This document shows, piece after piece, positions 1 through 9,071 of a stretch of DNA of 64,000 bases. The stretch spans positions 6,621,001 through 6,685,000 of the forward strand of contig NZ_CP152049.1 of the NCBI RefSeq assembly GCF_038630985.1, given 5' to 3'. The DNA is from Paenibacillus sp. FSL H8-0548 (GTDB lineage: Bacteria > Bacillota > Bacilli > Paenibacillales > Paenibacillaceae). Position 1 is the first letter of the stretch, and each line of letters begins with the position of its first letter. Both the position numbers and the translations under genes were made by a program. The notes below the pieces were generated by a model. It was not told the origin of the DNA, did no database searches, and was given only the letters and a program-made list of their open reading frames with translations.

Positions 1-186
1 GATTGCTACGAACAGCAGAGTGTGATCGTCACATCCAATCTAGAGTTCGGTCAATGGACATCGATTTTTGGAGACACGAAACTGACGTCCGCTTTGGTAG
101 ATCGCCTTGTGCATCACGCGCATATTCTTTCATACACGGGCGATAGCTTCCGGCTCAAGCAAGCGATGGAACGTATACCGCAGTGA
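1..186 (+). CDS. istB: IstB, IS21-family ATP-binding transposition helper (C-terminal end, partial)
   Basis: The plus strand is open from base 1 to a TGA at 184-186 and encodes about 61 residues. They contain the stretch VIVTSNLEF and the pattern ALVDRLVHHAHIL, typical of the end of the AAA+ domain of IstB/DnaC-like helper ATPases, where TSN is the sensor-1 region and the DRL..H segment follows it. IstB assists the IstA transposase in IS21-family elements. The start of istB and all of istA lie to the left of the window. The IS21-type terminal repeats immediately downstream support the call. Confidence 0.85.
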   Translation, partial: DCYEQQSVIVTSNLEFGQWTSIFGDTKLTSALVDRLVHHAHILSYTGDSFRLKQAMERIPQ

Positions 187-248
187 CAATTTCACTGGCA
201 AGCGGTCTTGGCATTTTCCGCTGCATATTTAAGCATTTTTCACTTGCA
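1..248 (+). mobile_element. IS21-family element, right end (partial)
   Basis: After the istB stop there are about 60 bases up to a probable terminal CA at 247-248. Read on the minus strand this end begins TGCAAGTGAAAAATG. A related copy, TGCCAGTGAAATTG, lies about 50 bases further in. Multiple short repeats at each end, bound by IstA, are characteristic of IS21 elements. The element is inserted into the coiled-coil ATPase gene to its right: the last two codons and the stop of that ORF come from IS sequence. The target duplication cannot be checked because the left junction is outside the window. Confidence 0.75.
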
Positions 249-2081
249 AAAAACACTCTGAAGGCGTTTTCGCCGATTCACAATTGCGTCTTGAGAGAGA
301 TCACCTACATGCTGTGTTCCTAATTCATTAAGTTTTGTTATCAGCTTGTTTTTCAATTGGTTTACTTCTTTAATTATTGTTATTGTATCATCTAATTGTT
401 TCAGCTCATTTTTAATCAAATCATTTTCCTTATTGATCTCTTCATGCGATTTGATATCAAATAAATCAACCTTAAAAAGAGAATTAGACTTAATAACCTC
501 AAGCTGCTGTTGGGCATTTTCAATTAATAATTGCAATTCATTTTTTTCGCTTTTTGACTTATTCATCTCAATTTCTATTGCATGTTTTCTCGCTTCAAAT
601 CTATTTTTTTTGTCCATAAGTTTTGCAGCCGCAGAAGCATTTTCACTCACTAGCATCTGATACTTATTAATATTATGATTAATTTCAGTTTGTAGATGTT
701 CACCATGATCCGCGGAACATACTGGACATTTTCCGTCGCTATTGTGTTTCACTACATATTCCTGAATGTTTGATAAATCGTTAAGTAATTTAGCTATGAC
801 ACCGATTTCATCATCATTTAACAACACAAGAACGCTCGCGATTACACCATCCAATCGAGTCATCTTGTTAAGTAAGCGCTCATCTTTATTTTCAAGGGCA
901 GTGAGTTCCCCAGCTCGCTGGGTAGTTTGTAGTAACGATTGATATTGTGCTTTGGAAGCGATAGCAAATACAAGGCTAGACAACTGATCTCGTTTTGGCT
1001 CTGCTGCGTTAGCAATATCAATAATTTGAGTGCTTTCTGAAAAACCAAACACTTTAAGTAAATCATTTTTTTCTTTGACTTGAACAGTTAAAGCAGTTGC
1101 TTCTTCCATTAATTCGGTTTTTTGGGTCAGATTATTATGTAGCGATTTTACTCGGGAGTTTAATTGTTTAAGTTTTTCAATATGTTCTTCTACTGATCGA
1201 ATGTTGGCACGCTGCGCGTTAGCATTCTCTTTTGCACCTGAAATCGTTAAATATCCTTTTTTTTCAACATCTTTTAACACATGTTTTGCTTGATTAATTT
1301 GATGCTTTAGTGCGATCTTTTCTTGCTCAATTGTAGGTAATACTTTCTCAAGTGTTTGTACATCCGGTATTTGCTGAATAACATTTTGGATTTCTATGAG
1401 CAACTCCGACTCAATTGGGATAAGATCTTTTGAACGTAGCTGTATACTCTCAAAGTTTCGCTGTTCCTTATCTTCTAGTTTACTTTTAGAATTTTTAACT
1501 TCATTTTGAATTTCCTTAAAATTTTCATACATATAGAGGACATTCTTAAGCCCCATAATATCAGCTAGCGAATTGAATCGTTCTTTTGGATCATCTTTAG
1601 AAATAAAATCCGTAACTTGATCTTGTGAGAGAATATGAGATTGTTTAATTAAATTACCGAAGAGATCGGAGTTTGTCGCCCCCGCATACGTATGTTTTAA
1701 AAAAACATCTACATTTTCTTTGCCTCGTATTACATTCCCATCGTTTGTATTAATTTTAATAGTTTCTCTTCTATATTCACGGTTCACTATCTTAAAACTT
1801 CGAGATAAAACATTGCCTCCAAACACAATTTCTACACAACATTCAGCATTCTCAAAATCACAGTTATGGTTTATAACGCTTTTCCGTTCAAAAGTTTTAT
1901 CATATCGACTAATATCACCAGTTAAACACCATTCAATAGCATCAAAAAACGAACTTTTTCCAAAGCCGTTTGAACCATATAATATAGTTATTGTTTTATT
2001 TAAAACGAATTCATGTTCCCCTAAATAGTTTCTAAAATTTTTAATTTTCACTGTATCAATGTTCATACGTTTTTCCCTCAT
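240..2081 (-). pseudogene. Rad50/SMC-like ATPase of an ABC-3C/Lamassu defence operon, truncated by IS21
   Basis: This is the ATPase (LmuB-like) component of a Lamassu / ABC-three-component system, predicted to sense or bind DNA ends and control the partner nuclease. The N-terminus has an ABC/RecF-type fold start and a Walker A GSNGFGKS at residues 36-43, then a Q-loop-like stretch near 148-158. Long coiled-coil segments (about 190-340 and 470-590) flank a zinc-hook-like CPVC at 452-455. The open frame ends at residue 613, where residues 612-613 and the stop come from an IS21 end. The signature motif, Walker B and D-loop expected in the C-terminal lobe are missing, so the product should not hydrolyse ATP. 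The start may be 2081 or, more likely, the ATG at 2066 (MNIDTVKI). It overlaps the upstream gene. The rest of the gene probably lies across the IS, outside the window. Confidence 0.8.
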
Positions 2082-2610
2082 TAGTTAAGATTAATTCTAC
2101 AACATCTTTTATGCTTTGCCTATTTAGACTCGTCGTATGACCATCAAGTCTTTTAACTTCCTCTAAAAGAGTACTAATGATGGCATCAGTCTCAGTTAAG
2201 CGAGTGGTTAGAAATACCGGGTTGTCCATTTTCTTTACTGGGATGTCATCCAAAAAGGGAACTCTGTTAAGGTCACTCTCCAGCCTTATGACATATTTAC
2301 GTAATGAAGCGGAGCTCCGTTCAATAAAGAATGCAAGATCATCTTCAATATTATCCTGAGTTGAACATAGAATATAATATGAATTCCATATATTCGCACC
2401 TATCTCCATTAGTAATCTACGTATGATCTGACACTCATTTTCAACAGATTCAATGGACATACCATCGTCCCAATTTTGCAGAATTACATGAATTTGATTA
2501 TTTGTATAACAGACTACACCTAATTGATTGAATTGGAAATGTTCAACTTGGGTAAACCCTGTTTGATTTATTGTTGTGTACACCTTCTCATACGTTTGCA
2601 TTTTCCCCAC
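2056..2610 (-). CDS. ABC-three-component middle component (LmuC-like)
   Basis: A 184-residue protein between the nuclease and ATPase genes, with its start codon two bases after the upstream stop and its end overlapping the ATPase gene. This is the tight arrangement of effector, middle component and ATPase seen in ABC-3C/Lamassu operons. It has no catalytic motif that I can see. The acidic and aromatic segment with DDLAFFIERSSASLRKYV (about 105-125) and the C-terminal helix-rich part ending in a DVVELIL stretch resemble middle-component family 1. The assignment is mainly from position, size and overall look. Its likely job is to bridge the SMC-like ATPase and the effector. Confidence 0.6.
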   Translation of the reverse strand: MGKMQTYEKVYTTINQTGFTQVEHFQFNQLGVVCYTNNQIHVILQNWDDGMSIESVENECQIIRRLLMEIGANIWNSYYILCSTQDNIEDDLAFFIERSSASLRKYVIRLESDLNRVPFLDDIPVKKMDNPVFLTTRLTETDAIISTLLEEVKRLDGHTTSLNRQSIKDVVELILTNEGKTYEH

Positions 2611-2611
2611 C

Positions 2612-4231
2612 CTATTCTACTGTAGCCCAGTATTCTCTTAATGCTTGACGCATTGTATCTATATCTGGCTGAAAAAAAATTCCATCAAACTCTTCCTTCA
2701 ATTTCCCGCCAGGAATAATTTCCAAGACGATATTTACTTTACTTATATCTTGAGTGCTACCTAATTCACTGACTTCAGGTTCGACTTCTTTAATTTCGTG
2801 TATTAATTTTTCGCTATTACGACCACGAAACTCACCTTGCAATACTGTTTTTAGTGGTTGATGAATCAATTCAAGTTGCTGCAGTGGTTCTGTGTGATTG
2901 AGAATGATATCTTCGATCTTTTTCACACCAACTTCCAACGTATCCATTCGACCTAAACTAAGAAATGATAAATGCCTCTTACTAATCTCTTTGACTAAAA
3001 AAGAAGAGTATTTCTTCGATATTTTAACCATGTCCTCATAAATAAATATCAAAAGTAAATTAGCACTAAATAACTCAATCAATCTATTATTTTGATCAAC
3101 TTCATCTATAGATTTAAATATCATTGAATTTTCTTTCCCGTCAATATATCGATTAATCAACTGACGAATCGATCCCCCATTTTGAACCCAATCAAGAAGT
3201 GATTTTTTATAACTAAAAATATCAGCTTCAATGTCCGGATAGTGATCTATTGCTTGTAGCTGGTGACATAAAGAATCAAAAGCCTTTTCTATTGCTGTCA
3301 CACTTCCATGCCTTCTAACTACTTGGTCTGCTCCATGCATTAAATTATCATGCATATTTTGTAGCAACCCGTCCATTTCCTCTTTTCTAATCACCAGTAC
3401 CTGGTTATTTCCAACGCGAGCACATTTGTTCATCAATATTCCGATAAGAGAAAAAAAATGATCCTCTGACATTAGAAACTCTTTTTGAATACGTTTACTA
3501 AATTCAACAAGAAGATAATTTATATATCGTTGTATGCCTGGCAGATCTCCCTTTTTTTCTATACGAAATCGAGATAGAGCTTCCTTTATAGATTCACCGA
3601 GATCACTAACAGTATCAATTTTTTGTCCATCATTTGTATATATTTCTTCCGTCATGAATGATAGCAGACCATCATCATCCGCCAGTTCTATGCCGAAATT
3701 AACGTTACTATTGTAATGATTTAATTCGAAACCTCTGTCATTCTTTAAAATAATGTAACTTGTGATAAGCTCGAATTCAGTTTTGTAACTAGAAGGTGGA
3801 AAATGTTTTGCTTTAAAAAGCAATTTGTCAAGCCAGCTGTTATTGACTAGTATATCAACATTTTCAATAGTCTTTTTCTTTCTATCGATAAGCCCCGTTT
3901 CAGACACTTTCATATGAGTTTTCTGGCTTGATTTGACCTGGATAAATCGTATATGATTTTCTTTTCCGACGATAATATCATCATGAAGCTCAACAGCCAC
4001 AAAATCCCACTTTCCATCAAGCATCTCAATGACATATTCCAAAGCAACTAAAAATTGATAATAAAAACCGGCAAGTGCTGTTCGACCACCGATTTCGTCT
4101 GGATTTAGATTTAGGAGTTCATCTATAAGGTCAAGGCTACGACCATCATTAATTTTCTCAATAAATTCATTATTTTGATGATCATCATCATGTTCCAATT
4201 GTGAAAGTATTGCTGTAACTTTTTCAATCAT
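2612..4231 (-). CDS. DUF4297/Cap4-like nuclease effector of an ABC-3C/Lamassu defence system (LmuA-like)
   Basis: A 539-residue protein with an N-terminal PD-(D/E)xK-type nuclease domain of the DUF4297 (Cap4/LmuA) kind. Visible elements are GGRTALAGFYYQF at about 48-60, VAVELHDD around 78-85 and the catalytic-type FIQVKSS at 96-102, where K100 is the likely catalytic lysine. The remaining roughly 400 residues are helical and should hold the sensing or assembly part. In Lamassu-Cap4 systems this subunit degrades DNA and aborts infection once the SMC-like ATPase is triggered. It is the first gene of a compact three-gene operon and sits in the cargo of a Tn7-like element. Base composition is clearly AT-richer than the host core genes to the right. 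Confidence 0.75.
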   Translation of the reverse strand: MIEKVTAILSQLEHDDDHQNNEFIEKINDGRSLDLIDELLNLNPDEIGGRTALAGFYYQFLVALEYVIEMLDGKWDFVAVELHDDIIVGKENHIRFIQVKSSQKTHMKVSETGLIDRKKKTIENVDILVNNSWLDKLLFKAKHFPPSSYKTEFELITSYIILKNDRGFELNHYNSNVNFGIELADDDGLLSFMTEEIYTNDGQKIDTVSDLGESIKEALSRFRIEKKGDLPGIQRYINYLLVEFSKRIQKEFLMSEDHFFSLIGILMNKCARVGNNQVLVIRKEEMDGLLQNMHDNLMHGADQVVRRHGSVTAIEKAFDSLCHQLQAIDHYPDIEADIFSYKKSLLDWVQNGGSIRQLINRYIDGKENSMIFKSIDEVDQNNRLIELFSANLLLIFIYEDMVKISKKYSSFLVKEISKRHLSFLSLGRMDTLEVGVKKIEDIILNHTEPLQQLELIHQPLKTVLQGEFRGRNSEKLIHEIKEVEPEVSELGSTQDISKVNIVLEIIPGGKLKEEFDGIFFQPDIDTMRQALREYWATVE

Positions 4232-4284
4232 TCGTCCTTTTACCCCTTTTTCCAGTGATACACATCTTTTATCGGAGACACCAA

Positions 4285-4490
4285 CTAGACTAACTCATTC
4301 GTTTGTTCAAACAACGAAGTGAAAATTAATGTTGTAGGCTGTTTCGATACGATCTCTTTATAAATGGATTCTATCGTACCATCAGTAAATTGATTCCATC
4401 TGCAGTTAATCTACCTCGTAGTGGCTGTATTCGATTAATTTTCGTCCATTGAATACGTACGCCATGCCTACTGTCATAGTTGGTCCCCCA
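4285..4490 (-). pseudogene. Possible decayed coding remnant between tnsC and the defence operon
   Basis: On the minus strand two short open stretches in different frames read like protein. The first is WGTNYDSRHGVRIQWTKI followed by about 24 more residues. The second contains FTDGTIESIYKEIV and SLFEQTNELV and ends at 4285-4287. They join if one frameshift is allowed near 4390. I do not recognise the product. In a Tn7-like element this is where a tnsD/tniQ or another tns gene could have stood, but nothing identifies it as such. It may be chance. Confidence 0.25.
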
Positions 4491-4616
4491 CTGCTGTTAT
4501 AATTAATGCTTTGTATGAGAATTGAACTACTTGTTACCTGTTTGCGACTGTATATTATTCATTAGTATATATTATACCTTTGCACAAGACTCAATTTTGT
4601 CGAATCACGCTGTCGA

Positions 4617-4645
4617 ATAATGTAATTTCTCTTCCAACTTGTCAA
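4617..4645 (-). promoter_or_regulatory. Sigma-A-type promoter upstream of the defence operon
   Basis: On the minus strand TTGACA (4645-4640), a 17-base spacer and CATTAT (4622-4617) form a good vegetative promoter pointing at the remnant and the nuclease gene. A second TATAAT-like box lies downstream at 4576-4571. The distance to the nuclease start is nearly 390 bases, so a long leader is implied if this is the operon promoter. Confidence 0.45.
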
Positions 4646-4689
4646 ACTAGATATATTGCATTCTCAACACGATACTAAAATTTCTGAAC

Positions 4690-4742
4690 CATAAGTAAAA
4701 AGAACCCCATATTAGAGATCCTTTTAGTACCCTATATTGGGC
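4690..4742 (-). terminator. Weak intrinsic terminator after tnsC
   Basis: Just beyond the tnsC stop the minus strand reads CCCAATATA, a loop, then TAATATGGGG followed by TTCTTTTT. The stem has bulges but is followed by a U-rich run, so it plausibly ends the tnsABC transcript. Confidence 0.4.
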
Positions 4743-4770
4743 ATACATGTTTCATTTTGATTGAATGGAG

Positions 4771-5670
4771 CTATTGAGAATCCAGCATTTTTTTGAACTC
4801 CTCTTCTGAAGTATCGCCTACGATCTCCCTTTGTGCCATTTCAACCTTATCGAGAAACAATAATGGATTTGTTACGTCATCGATCTCGTAATCTGCAATT
4901 AGATTGCGAAAGGTTGTTTGCAAAATAGGCGTAAGGATGCCTAGAATACCATAACTTAAACTGTATAATAGTTGGGGGATTTCTGTATTAGGGTCTCCAA
5001 GACCCAACTCCTTCTGAAGACATAAATGGTTTTCTACTGCGCGTAACACATCACAAAAATCTTGATCACACTCCTTAAATCTATAGAGTTCTTGTTTCGG
5101 AAAGCGTCGAAAATACTGGAAATCGATTTTCCTTAACTCTAAAGATTTTGGATTTCCAGCAAGTACAATTGCTATATCTCCAATATTAGACACATGTTTT
5201 ATTGCCTCCATCGCTTCCTTATTGGTTACATACCTTGAAATTAGGATATGGTTCATTTCATCAAGGATCAACAGTTCTACACCTTGTTTTTCAATAAGTG
5301 CGAATGCTTGGCGTTTAACATCACCTATCCGTGCGCCTGTAAATTGAGGTGCACCCAGTGCCTTAACAATTGTCTGGTAAAACTCTAAAAGAGTAAAGGG
5401 ATCCGGCAGAATGGCATATAATACTGGTCGTATGTCGATTTCAGTCCCCATATCATCGATAATTGTTTTTCCAGGATTTAATTCTTTATATCTTTTGAAA
5501 AGTTGGCTTTTCCCTACACCTGAATCACCGATTACGAACATATGACGTGGTGCCCCATTCCTTTGATCCTCCCGAAGAGAATCCAGCATAGCGTGTATTT
5601 GTTTATACCGCGGATGTGCGATATGAATACTCCTTACTCTTTCGAGCAACTTCTCCTTTTGGTTCGGCAT
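4771..5670 (-). CDS. tnsC: TnsC-like AAA+ transposition regulator
   Basis: A 299-residue AAA+ ATPase of the TnsC/TniB family. Walker A is GDSGVGKS (48-55) and Walker B is LLILDE (133-138). A sensor-1-type AGNPKS follows at about 176. In Tn7-like elements this protein polymerises on target DNA and links the target selector (TnsD/TniQ) to the TnsAB transposase. It starts one base after the tnsB stop codon, with an AAGGATG ribosome binding site inside the end of tnsB, so the three tns genes are translated as one compact operon. At 299 residues it is shorter than Tn7 TnsC (about 555), close to the shorter TnsC/TniB forms. No target selector gene follows it in the window. Confidence 0.9.
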   Translation of the reverse strand: MPNQKEKLLERVRSIHIAHPRYKQIHAMLDSLREDQRNGAPRHMFVIGDSGVGKSQLFKRYKELNPGKTIIDDMGTEIDIRPVLYAILPDPFTLLEFYQTIVKALGAPQFTGARIGDVKRQAFALIEKQGVELLILDEMNHILISRYVTNKEAMEAIKHVSNIGDIAIVLAGNPKSLELRKIDFQYFRRFPKQELYRFKECDQDFCDVLRAVENHLCLQKELGLGDPNTEIPQLLYSLSYGILGILTPILQTTFRNLIADYEIDDVTNPLLFLDKVEMAQREIVGDTSEEEFKKMLDSQ

Positions 5671-5671
5671 A

Positions 5672-7792
5672 TTAATTCACATCCTTCTCTATTTCAAATC
5701 GTTCTTGGGCTGCTTTCCTTGCTGCTGCAAATCGATCAGTTATTTTCGGACTATGTTCTACAGGTCTGGAAGCTGGTTTCGGCGGGGTAAGTGCAACTTC
5801 CATACCGATGCGTGCTGCTTGCTGTCTAGCTTTTCTACCCTTCCCGTAACGCTCTTGAATGCTTTCGGCTAATTTAGCTTGTGCTTTAACCACTTGTTGT
5901 GTACCTGGTACCAACAAACGCTTTCGATCTGATTCTTGACGCATATTCTTTTGCAACATTTTCCATTGAAATCTATTCATACCTGCAAGTACATCTGCCG
6001 ATGGGCTACTTGCATACATTTCGACATATTCGTTTGTCCCATTTGGCATGATATAAATATGGGAAATATCGTCATCGTCATATTTAACCTTGTGTTTCGT
6101 CGACCTTGTATCAATCAAGTGACTGAGTGCTGCCGATTTGTAAAAAACATTATCAATACGAACCCCGTCTTTTGTATAGGATTTCGACATCGAAGGTAAT
6201 AACTCGATGCTGAAGTCGGACTCCTGCTCTTCTTTCACAAACTCAGGAAATCCTACTTTTTGAAGTCCTTCATAATAGCGAACAATCGGAGTGTTGGAAT
6301 CAATCGGCAACCCTCGATGGACATCCATATGATAAATATCAGTGATGTAATGAGTCAGTAATTCCCGAACATCTTGCAAAGTTAATTTTGCTTCGGATGA
6401 CGCATCATATTCACCTAATTCAGTAGGATTGCTTTTACGTGTTCCATCCAGGTGATGAATCAACTCCGAATTGATTGTACCAAAAAGGCGTTCGATCGTT
6501 GCTCCAAACCTAGGTGTACTAACTGGACGATACCTTACGTGAGATTTCAAGGTTTCTTTGATTAACTTTTTAACAGCTATGCTACGAAAGTCCGAACCAT
6601 TATCTAAGTAAAAAATTTTGGGGATCCCGAAAACATCCCACTCATTCATTGTTCCAAAGCGCTCCTTTGTTCTTTTGAAAAAAATACCATGTTGTATTGC
6701 TTTTCGAACAACGTTTGCTGAAGGTGGTTCGAACGATAGGTATAAGCACCACACCGTGCGGCTAAATACATCAATCCCAATCGTAATCCATGGTCTTCCT
6801 AAGTCGCGACCGGCGTCGTCAATCACATCCAGATCCAACTGAGTATGATCGATTTGCACGATATGAAGAGGGTATTGCGCTTCTTCATTCGAAAAACCTC
6901 GATCGGTTTGATCAAACATTTCTGACGCAACATCAGCGCCCTCCCTAAGGCGGATAGTCACACGCTCATTAATGCGCTTCAGTAGCTTCATAATTGTAAT
7001 TTTTTTAGGCTTATCAAATCCCTTTGCCTCGCATCGAATAGAAATTGAACGATAAGCCGCAGTTTTACTTTGTTTTTTTAGCGTTAAAAATTCTCTCTCA
7101 ATTACTTCCTTCAAGATAGGAAGATACTTCTCGTCTATACGGACATTTAAGCTGTCTAGCACCCATTCTCGCTTTTTAGGGTGGCAAATATGCAGCTGTT
7201 TATTGTCAGTTCGGAATAAATGTCCATCACCCGCTCGACTTACCAATGCCTCTTCTCCATGCAAAGAAAACTCTTGTTCTGCCAATCGAAACTTCGCTAA
7301 AAAGCGCTTTATTGTCCGAACAGCTACACCAGCCCTAACTTCACCGTCCTCGTTTGGTCTCGAGTATTTTTCGTGTATCCTCTCGATTAGTTCTTCTTGT
7401 TTAAGATCCATCGGCGATTGATTTTCGGAGAGGTACTCCTTATAAAACTGTGTAAACTCATATATTGCACGTATATCGTTTTGCTTCGCACGTTCCAAGA
7501 CCAAAATTGGTTTAATTAACTCAAAACGAAATGTAACCTTTTCACGTTTTGTTTCATCAAGTGCATCAAGAATGGAGCGATACTTAGTTTCTTGGGACTC
7601 TATATCTTTGATCATCAACTTGCCCGGAGAGAATGAAGTGTTAGTCACCAATTCATAAAAATTAATTCGAATTGATTCCCCATCCCCCTCTATCCGTCGG
7701 AGACAAACGGTGGGTGGGTCGATTGAAAGAACTGTGTACTTTCGTCCAAAGTACATTAATTCCATATTTAGTTTTAGCTCATTAAACACCAA
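5672..7792 (-). CDS. tnsB: TnsB-like DDE transposase
   Basis: A 706-residue transposase with an N-terminal winged-helix DNA-binding part, a retroviral-integrase-type core and a C-terminal mu-like beta-barrel and tail. The catalytic triad can be read as D315 (IVQIDHTQLD), D397 (FYLDNGSDF) and E434 (GATIERLFG). TnsB binds the repeated end sites and joins the transposon 3' ends to the target; TnsA cuts the 5' strands. The basic C-terminal tail is the part that contacts TnsC in relatives. The start overlaps the end of tnsA by 11 bases, so translational coupling is likely. It appears intact. Confidence 0.95.
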   Translation of the reverse strand: MVFNELKLNMELMYFGRKYTVLSIDPPTVCLRRIEGDGESIRINFYELVTNTSFSPGKLMIKDIESQETKYRSILDALDETKREKVTFRFELIKPILVLERAKQNDIRAIYEFTQFYKEYLSENQSPMDLKQEELIERIHEKYSRPNEDGEVRAGVAVRTIKRFLAKFRLAEQEFSLHGEEALVSRAGDGHLFRTDNKQLHICHPKKREWVLDSLNVRIDEKYLPILKEVIEREFLTLKKQSKTAAYRSISIRCEAKGFDKPKKITIMKLLKRINERVTIRLREGADVASEMFDQTDRGFSNEEAQYPLHIVQIDHTQLDLDVIDDAGRDLGRPWITIGIDVFSRTVWCLYLSFEPPSANVVRKAIQHGIFFKRTKERFGTMNEWDVFGIPKIFYLDNGSDFRSIAVKKLIKETLKSHVRYRPVSTPRFGATIERLFGTINSELIHHLDGTRKSNPTELGEYDASSEAKLTLQDVRELLTHYITDIYHMDVHRGLPIDSNTPIVRYYEGLQKVGFPEFVKEEQESDFSIELLPSMSKSYTKDGVRIDNVFYKSAALSHLIDTRSTKHKVKYDDDDISHIYIMPNGTNEYVEMYASSPSADVLAGMNRFQWKMLQKNMRQESDRKRLLVPGTQQVVKAQAKLAESIQERYGKGRKARQQAARIGMEVALTPPKPASRPVEHSPKITDRFAAARKAAQERFEIEKDVN

Positions 7793-8513
7793 TGGTTAAT
7801 CTCTCCCATCCGGAATAATTCTGAATCCAGTCGTTTCCATTTGTAATCGTAACCAGATTTGCTTCATTAAGTGGTTCCGCCAAGGTAGTCGAAAATACTC
7901 CTGTAGCGATTAGGTGATATATCAATGGAATCACCTGTAATGGATGAACTTTTTGCTGAAAGCTATTGGCTAAAGCACGTATACTAATTTCGCCATGGAA
8001 ACGCACACGTGATATTAATTCGGTTTTATACTCCGACACGTCCGATCGGATATTTGTAAACCCAAACAAAAATTCAATATTTCTTAGTAATACTTTAGGA
8101 ATATTCCTTGGATATACTACTTGATATTCCCATCCGTTATGAACCGCATTTTTTTCGCATGCCTGATATCGCGATTGATTACATTCTTTTGGTTTAGCTT
8201 CGATATCGTATAGACATGGACTTTTTGTTTGACGAAATACAAGGACATCGGGAACGTAGAATAATTTCGATCGTACATCCAGCCTAGGTACTTCAATTGG
8301 ACGTACATAATATCGAATGACACTTCTATCTAATTCTAATAAAGCCAAGAAGTAAAACTCGGTCAGAGATTGGTATTCTACGTTCCGGTTCATTTTGTGA
8401 CTGTGATACTCGCCAATTAAATGATGATGAAAGTGACTTCCCTTATTACTGACTTTTCGCTTGGGTTCATATAACATGTCTTCAATCACCCAATCTCTAT
8501 TTGTCCAGTCCAT
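7782..8513 (-). CDS. tnsA: TnsA-like endonuclease
   Basis: A 243-residue TnsA. The N-terminal restriction-endonuclease-like domain shows LTEFYFLALLELD (E53), FYVPDVLV (D89) and DIEAKPKE (E105, K107), matching the E...D...ExK active site that cuts the transposon 5' ends. The C-terminal half has the winged-helix shape of TnsA C-terminal domains. Separate TnsA and TnsB imply cut-and-paste movement rather than the cointegrate route of elements without TnsA. A GAAAGGAG ribosome binding site precedes the ATG. It is the first gene of tnsABC and lies about 680 bases from the glmS-proximal transposon end. Confidence 0.93.
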   Translation of the reverse strand: MDWTNRDWVIEDMLYEPKRKVSNKGSHFHHHLIGEYHSHKMNRNVEYQSLTEFYFLALLELDRSVIRYYVRPIEVPRLDVRSKLFYVPDVLVFRQTKSPCLYDIEAKPKECNQSRYQACEKNAVHNGWEYQVVYPRNIPKVLLRNIEFLFGFTNIRSDVSEYKTELISRVRFHGEISIRALANSFQQKVHPLQVIPLIYHLIATGVFSTTLAEPLNEANLVTITNGNDWIQNYSGWERLTIGV

Positions 8514-8587
8514 TAATGCGTGCTCCTTTCAATGTGTATGATTTTGTTTTTTGCCATTCGCCTAGTGAATCCCTGTACCGTTAATAC

Positions 8588-8640
8588 AAAAAGGTCGGGT
8601 ACATAGCTCTCCCGACCTCGGAGTGCTTATGTACCCGACC
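8588..8640 (-). terminator. Strong hairpin-terminator in the tnsA leader
   Basis: On the minus strand a perfect 13-bp inverted repeat (GGTCGGGTACATA at 8640-8628 and its complement at 8605-8593) is followed directly by TTTTT. This forms an intrinsic terminator about 75 bases upstream of the tnsA start. An internal AGGTCGGG (8618-8611) can pair with the same 3' arm in an alternative 8-bp hairpin. It may insulate tnsABC from read-through or act as an attenuator. Confidence 0.65.
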
Positions 8641-8880
8641 TATGCAGAATAATAAAGTCGGTAAACGTTAAATTAGAATATCATCAGATATACGCCTAAT
8701 TATTAAGTGCACAAAGTGCATTGTTACTATCATTACCAATTTCAAACTCTTTAAACATGATGACACTAATTTTCCACCAATTTGTTACACCAGGTAGTAT
8801 TGGCGCGAACATGACAAAGATCCTTCATGGTTCCATATCGGTCAAAATGTAAAGATTATTATCTCGATGGCAGATCTTCT

Positions 8881-8994
8881 TATGACAATAGCAATTATAT
8901 ATTTAACTGCATATGACAATAGCAGTTACACATTTTATTGCTTGTGACAATAGTAATTATATAATCTTTCTGTTTATGACAACAGTAAGTATAA
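8881..8994. repeat. Four TnsB-type binding sites, inner array
   Basis: Four 20-base repeats start at 8881, 8912, 8943 and 8975, consensus TRTGACAAYAGYARTTATAT. They are spaced 31-32 bp, close to three helical turns. The TATGACAATA core resembles the TnsB sites in the ends of Tn7. They lie between tnsA and the glmS-side end, so they may serve both transposition and repression of tnsABC. Confidence 0.7.
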
Positions 8995-9071
8995 TGATTT
9001 TTTACTGATAGCTGTTTATAATCAACTTTTTTCCAGCACAACTCAAATGAGAAATTACACACATGAACACA

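Noticed and set aside
8881..8994. CRISPR-like array (four regular repeats)
   Set aside because: The 31-bp period leaves spacers of only 11-12 bases, the repeats are AT-rich and degenerate, there is no cas gene, and the core matches TnsB sites. A CRISPR-associated transposon (Cas12k or Cascade type) was also considered and excluded for lack of cas genes.
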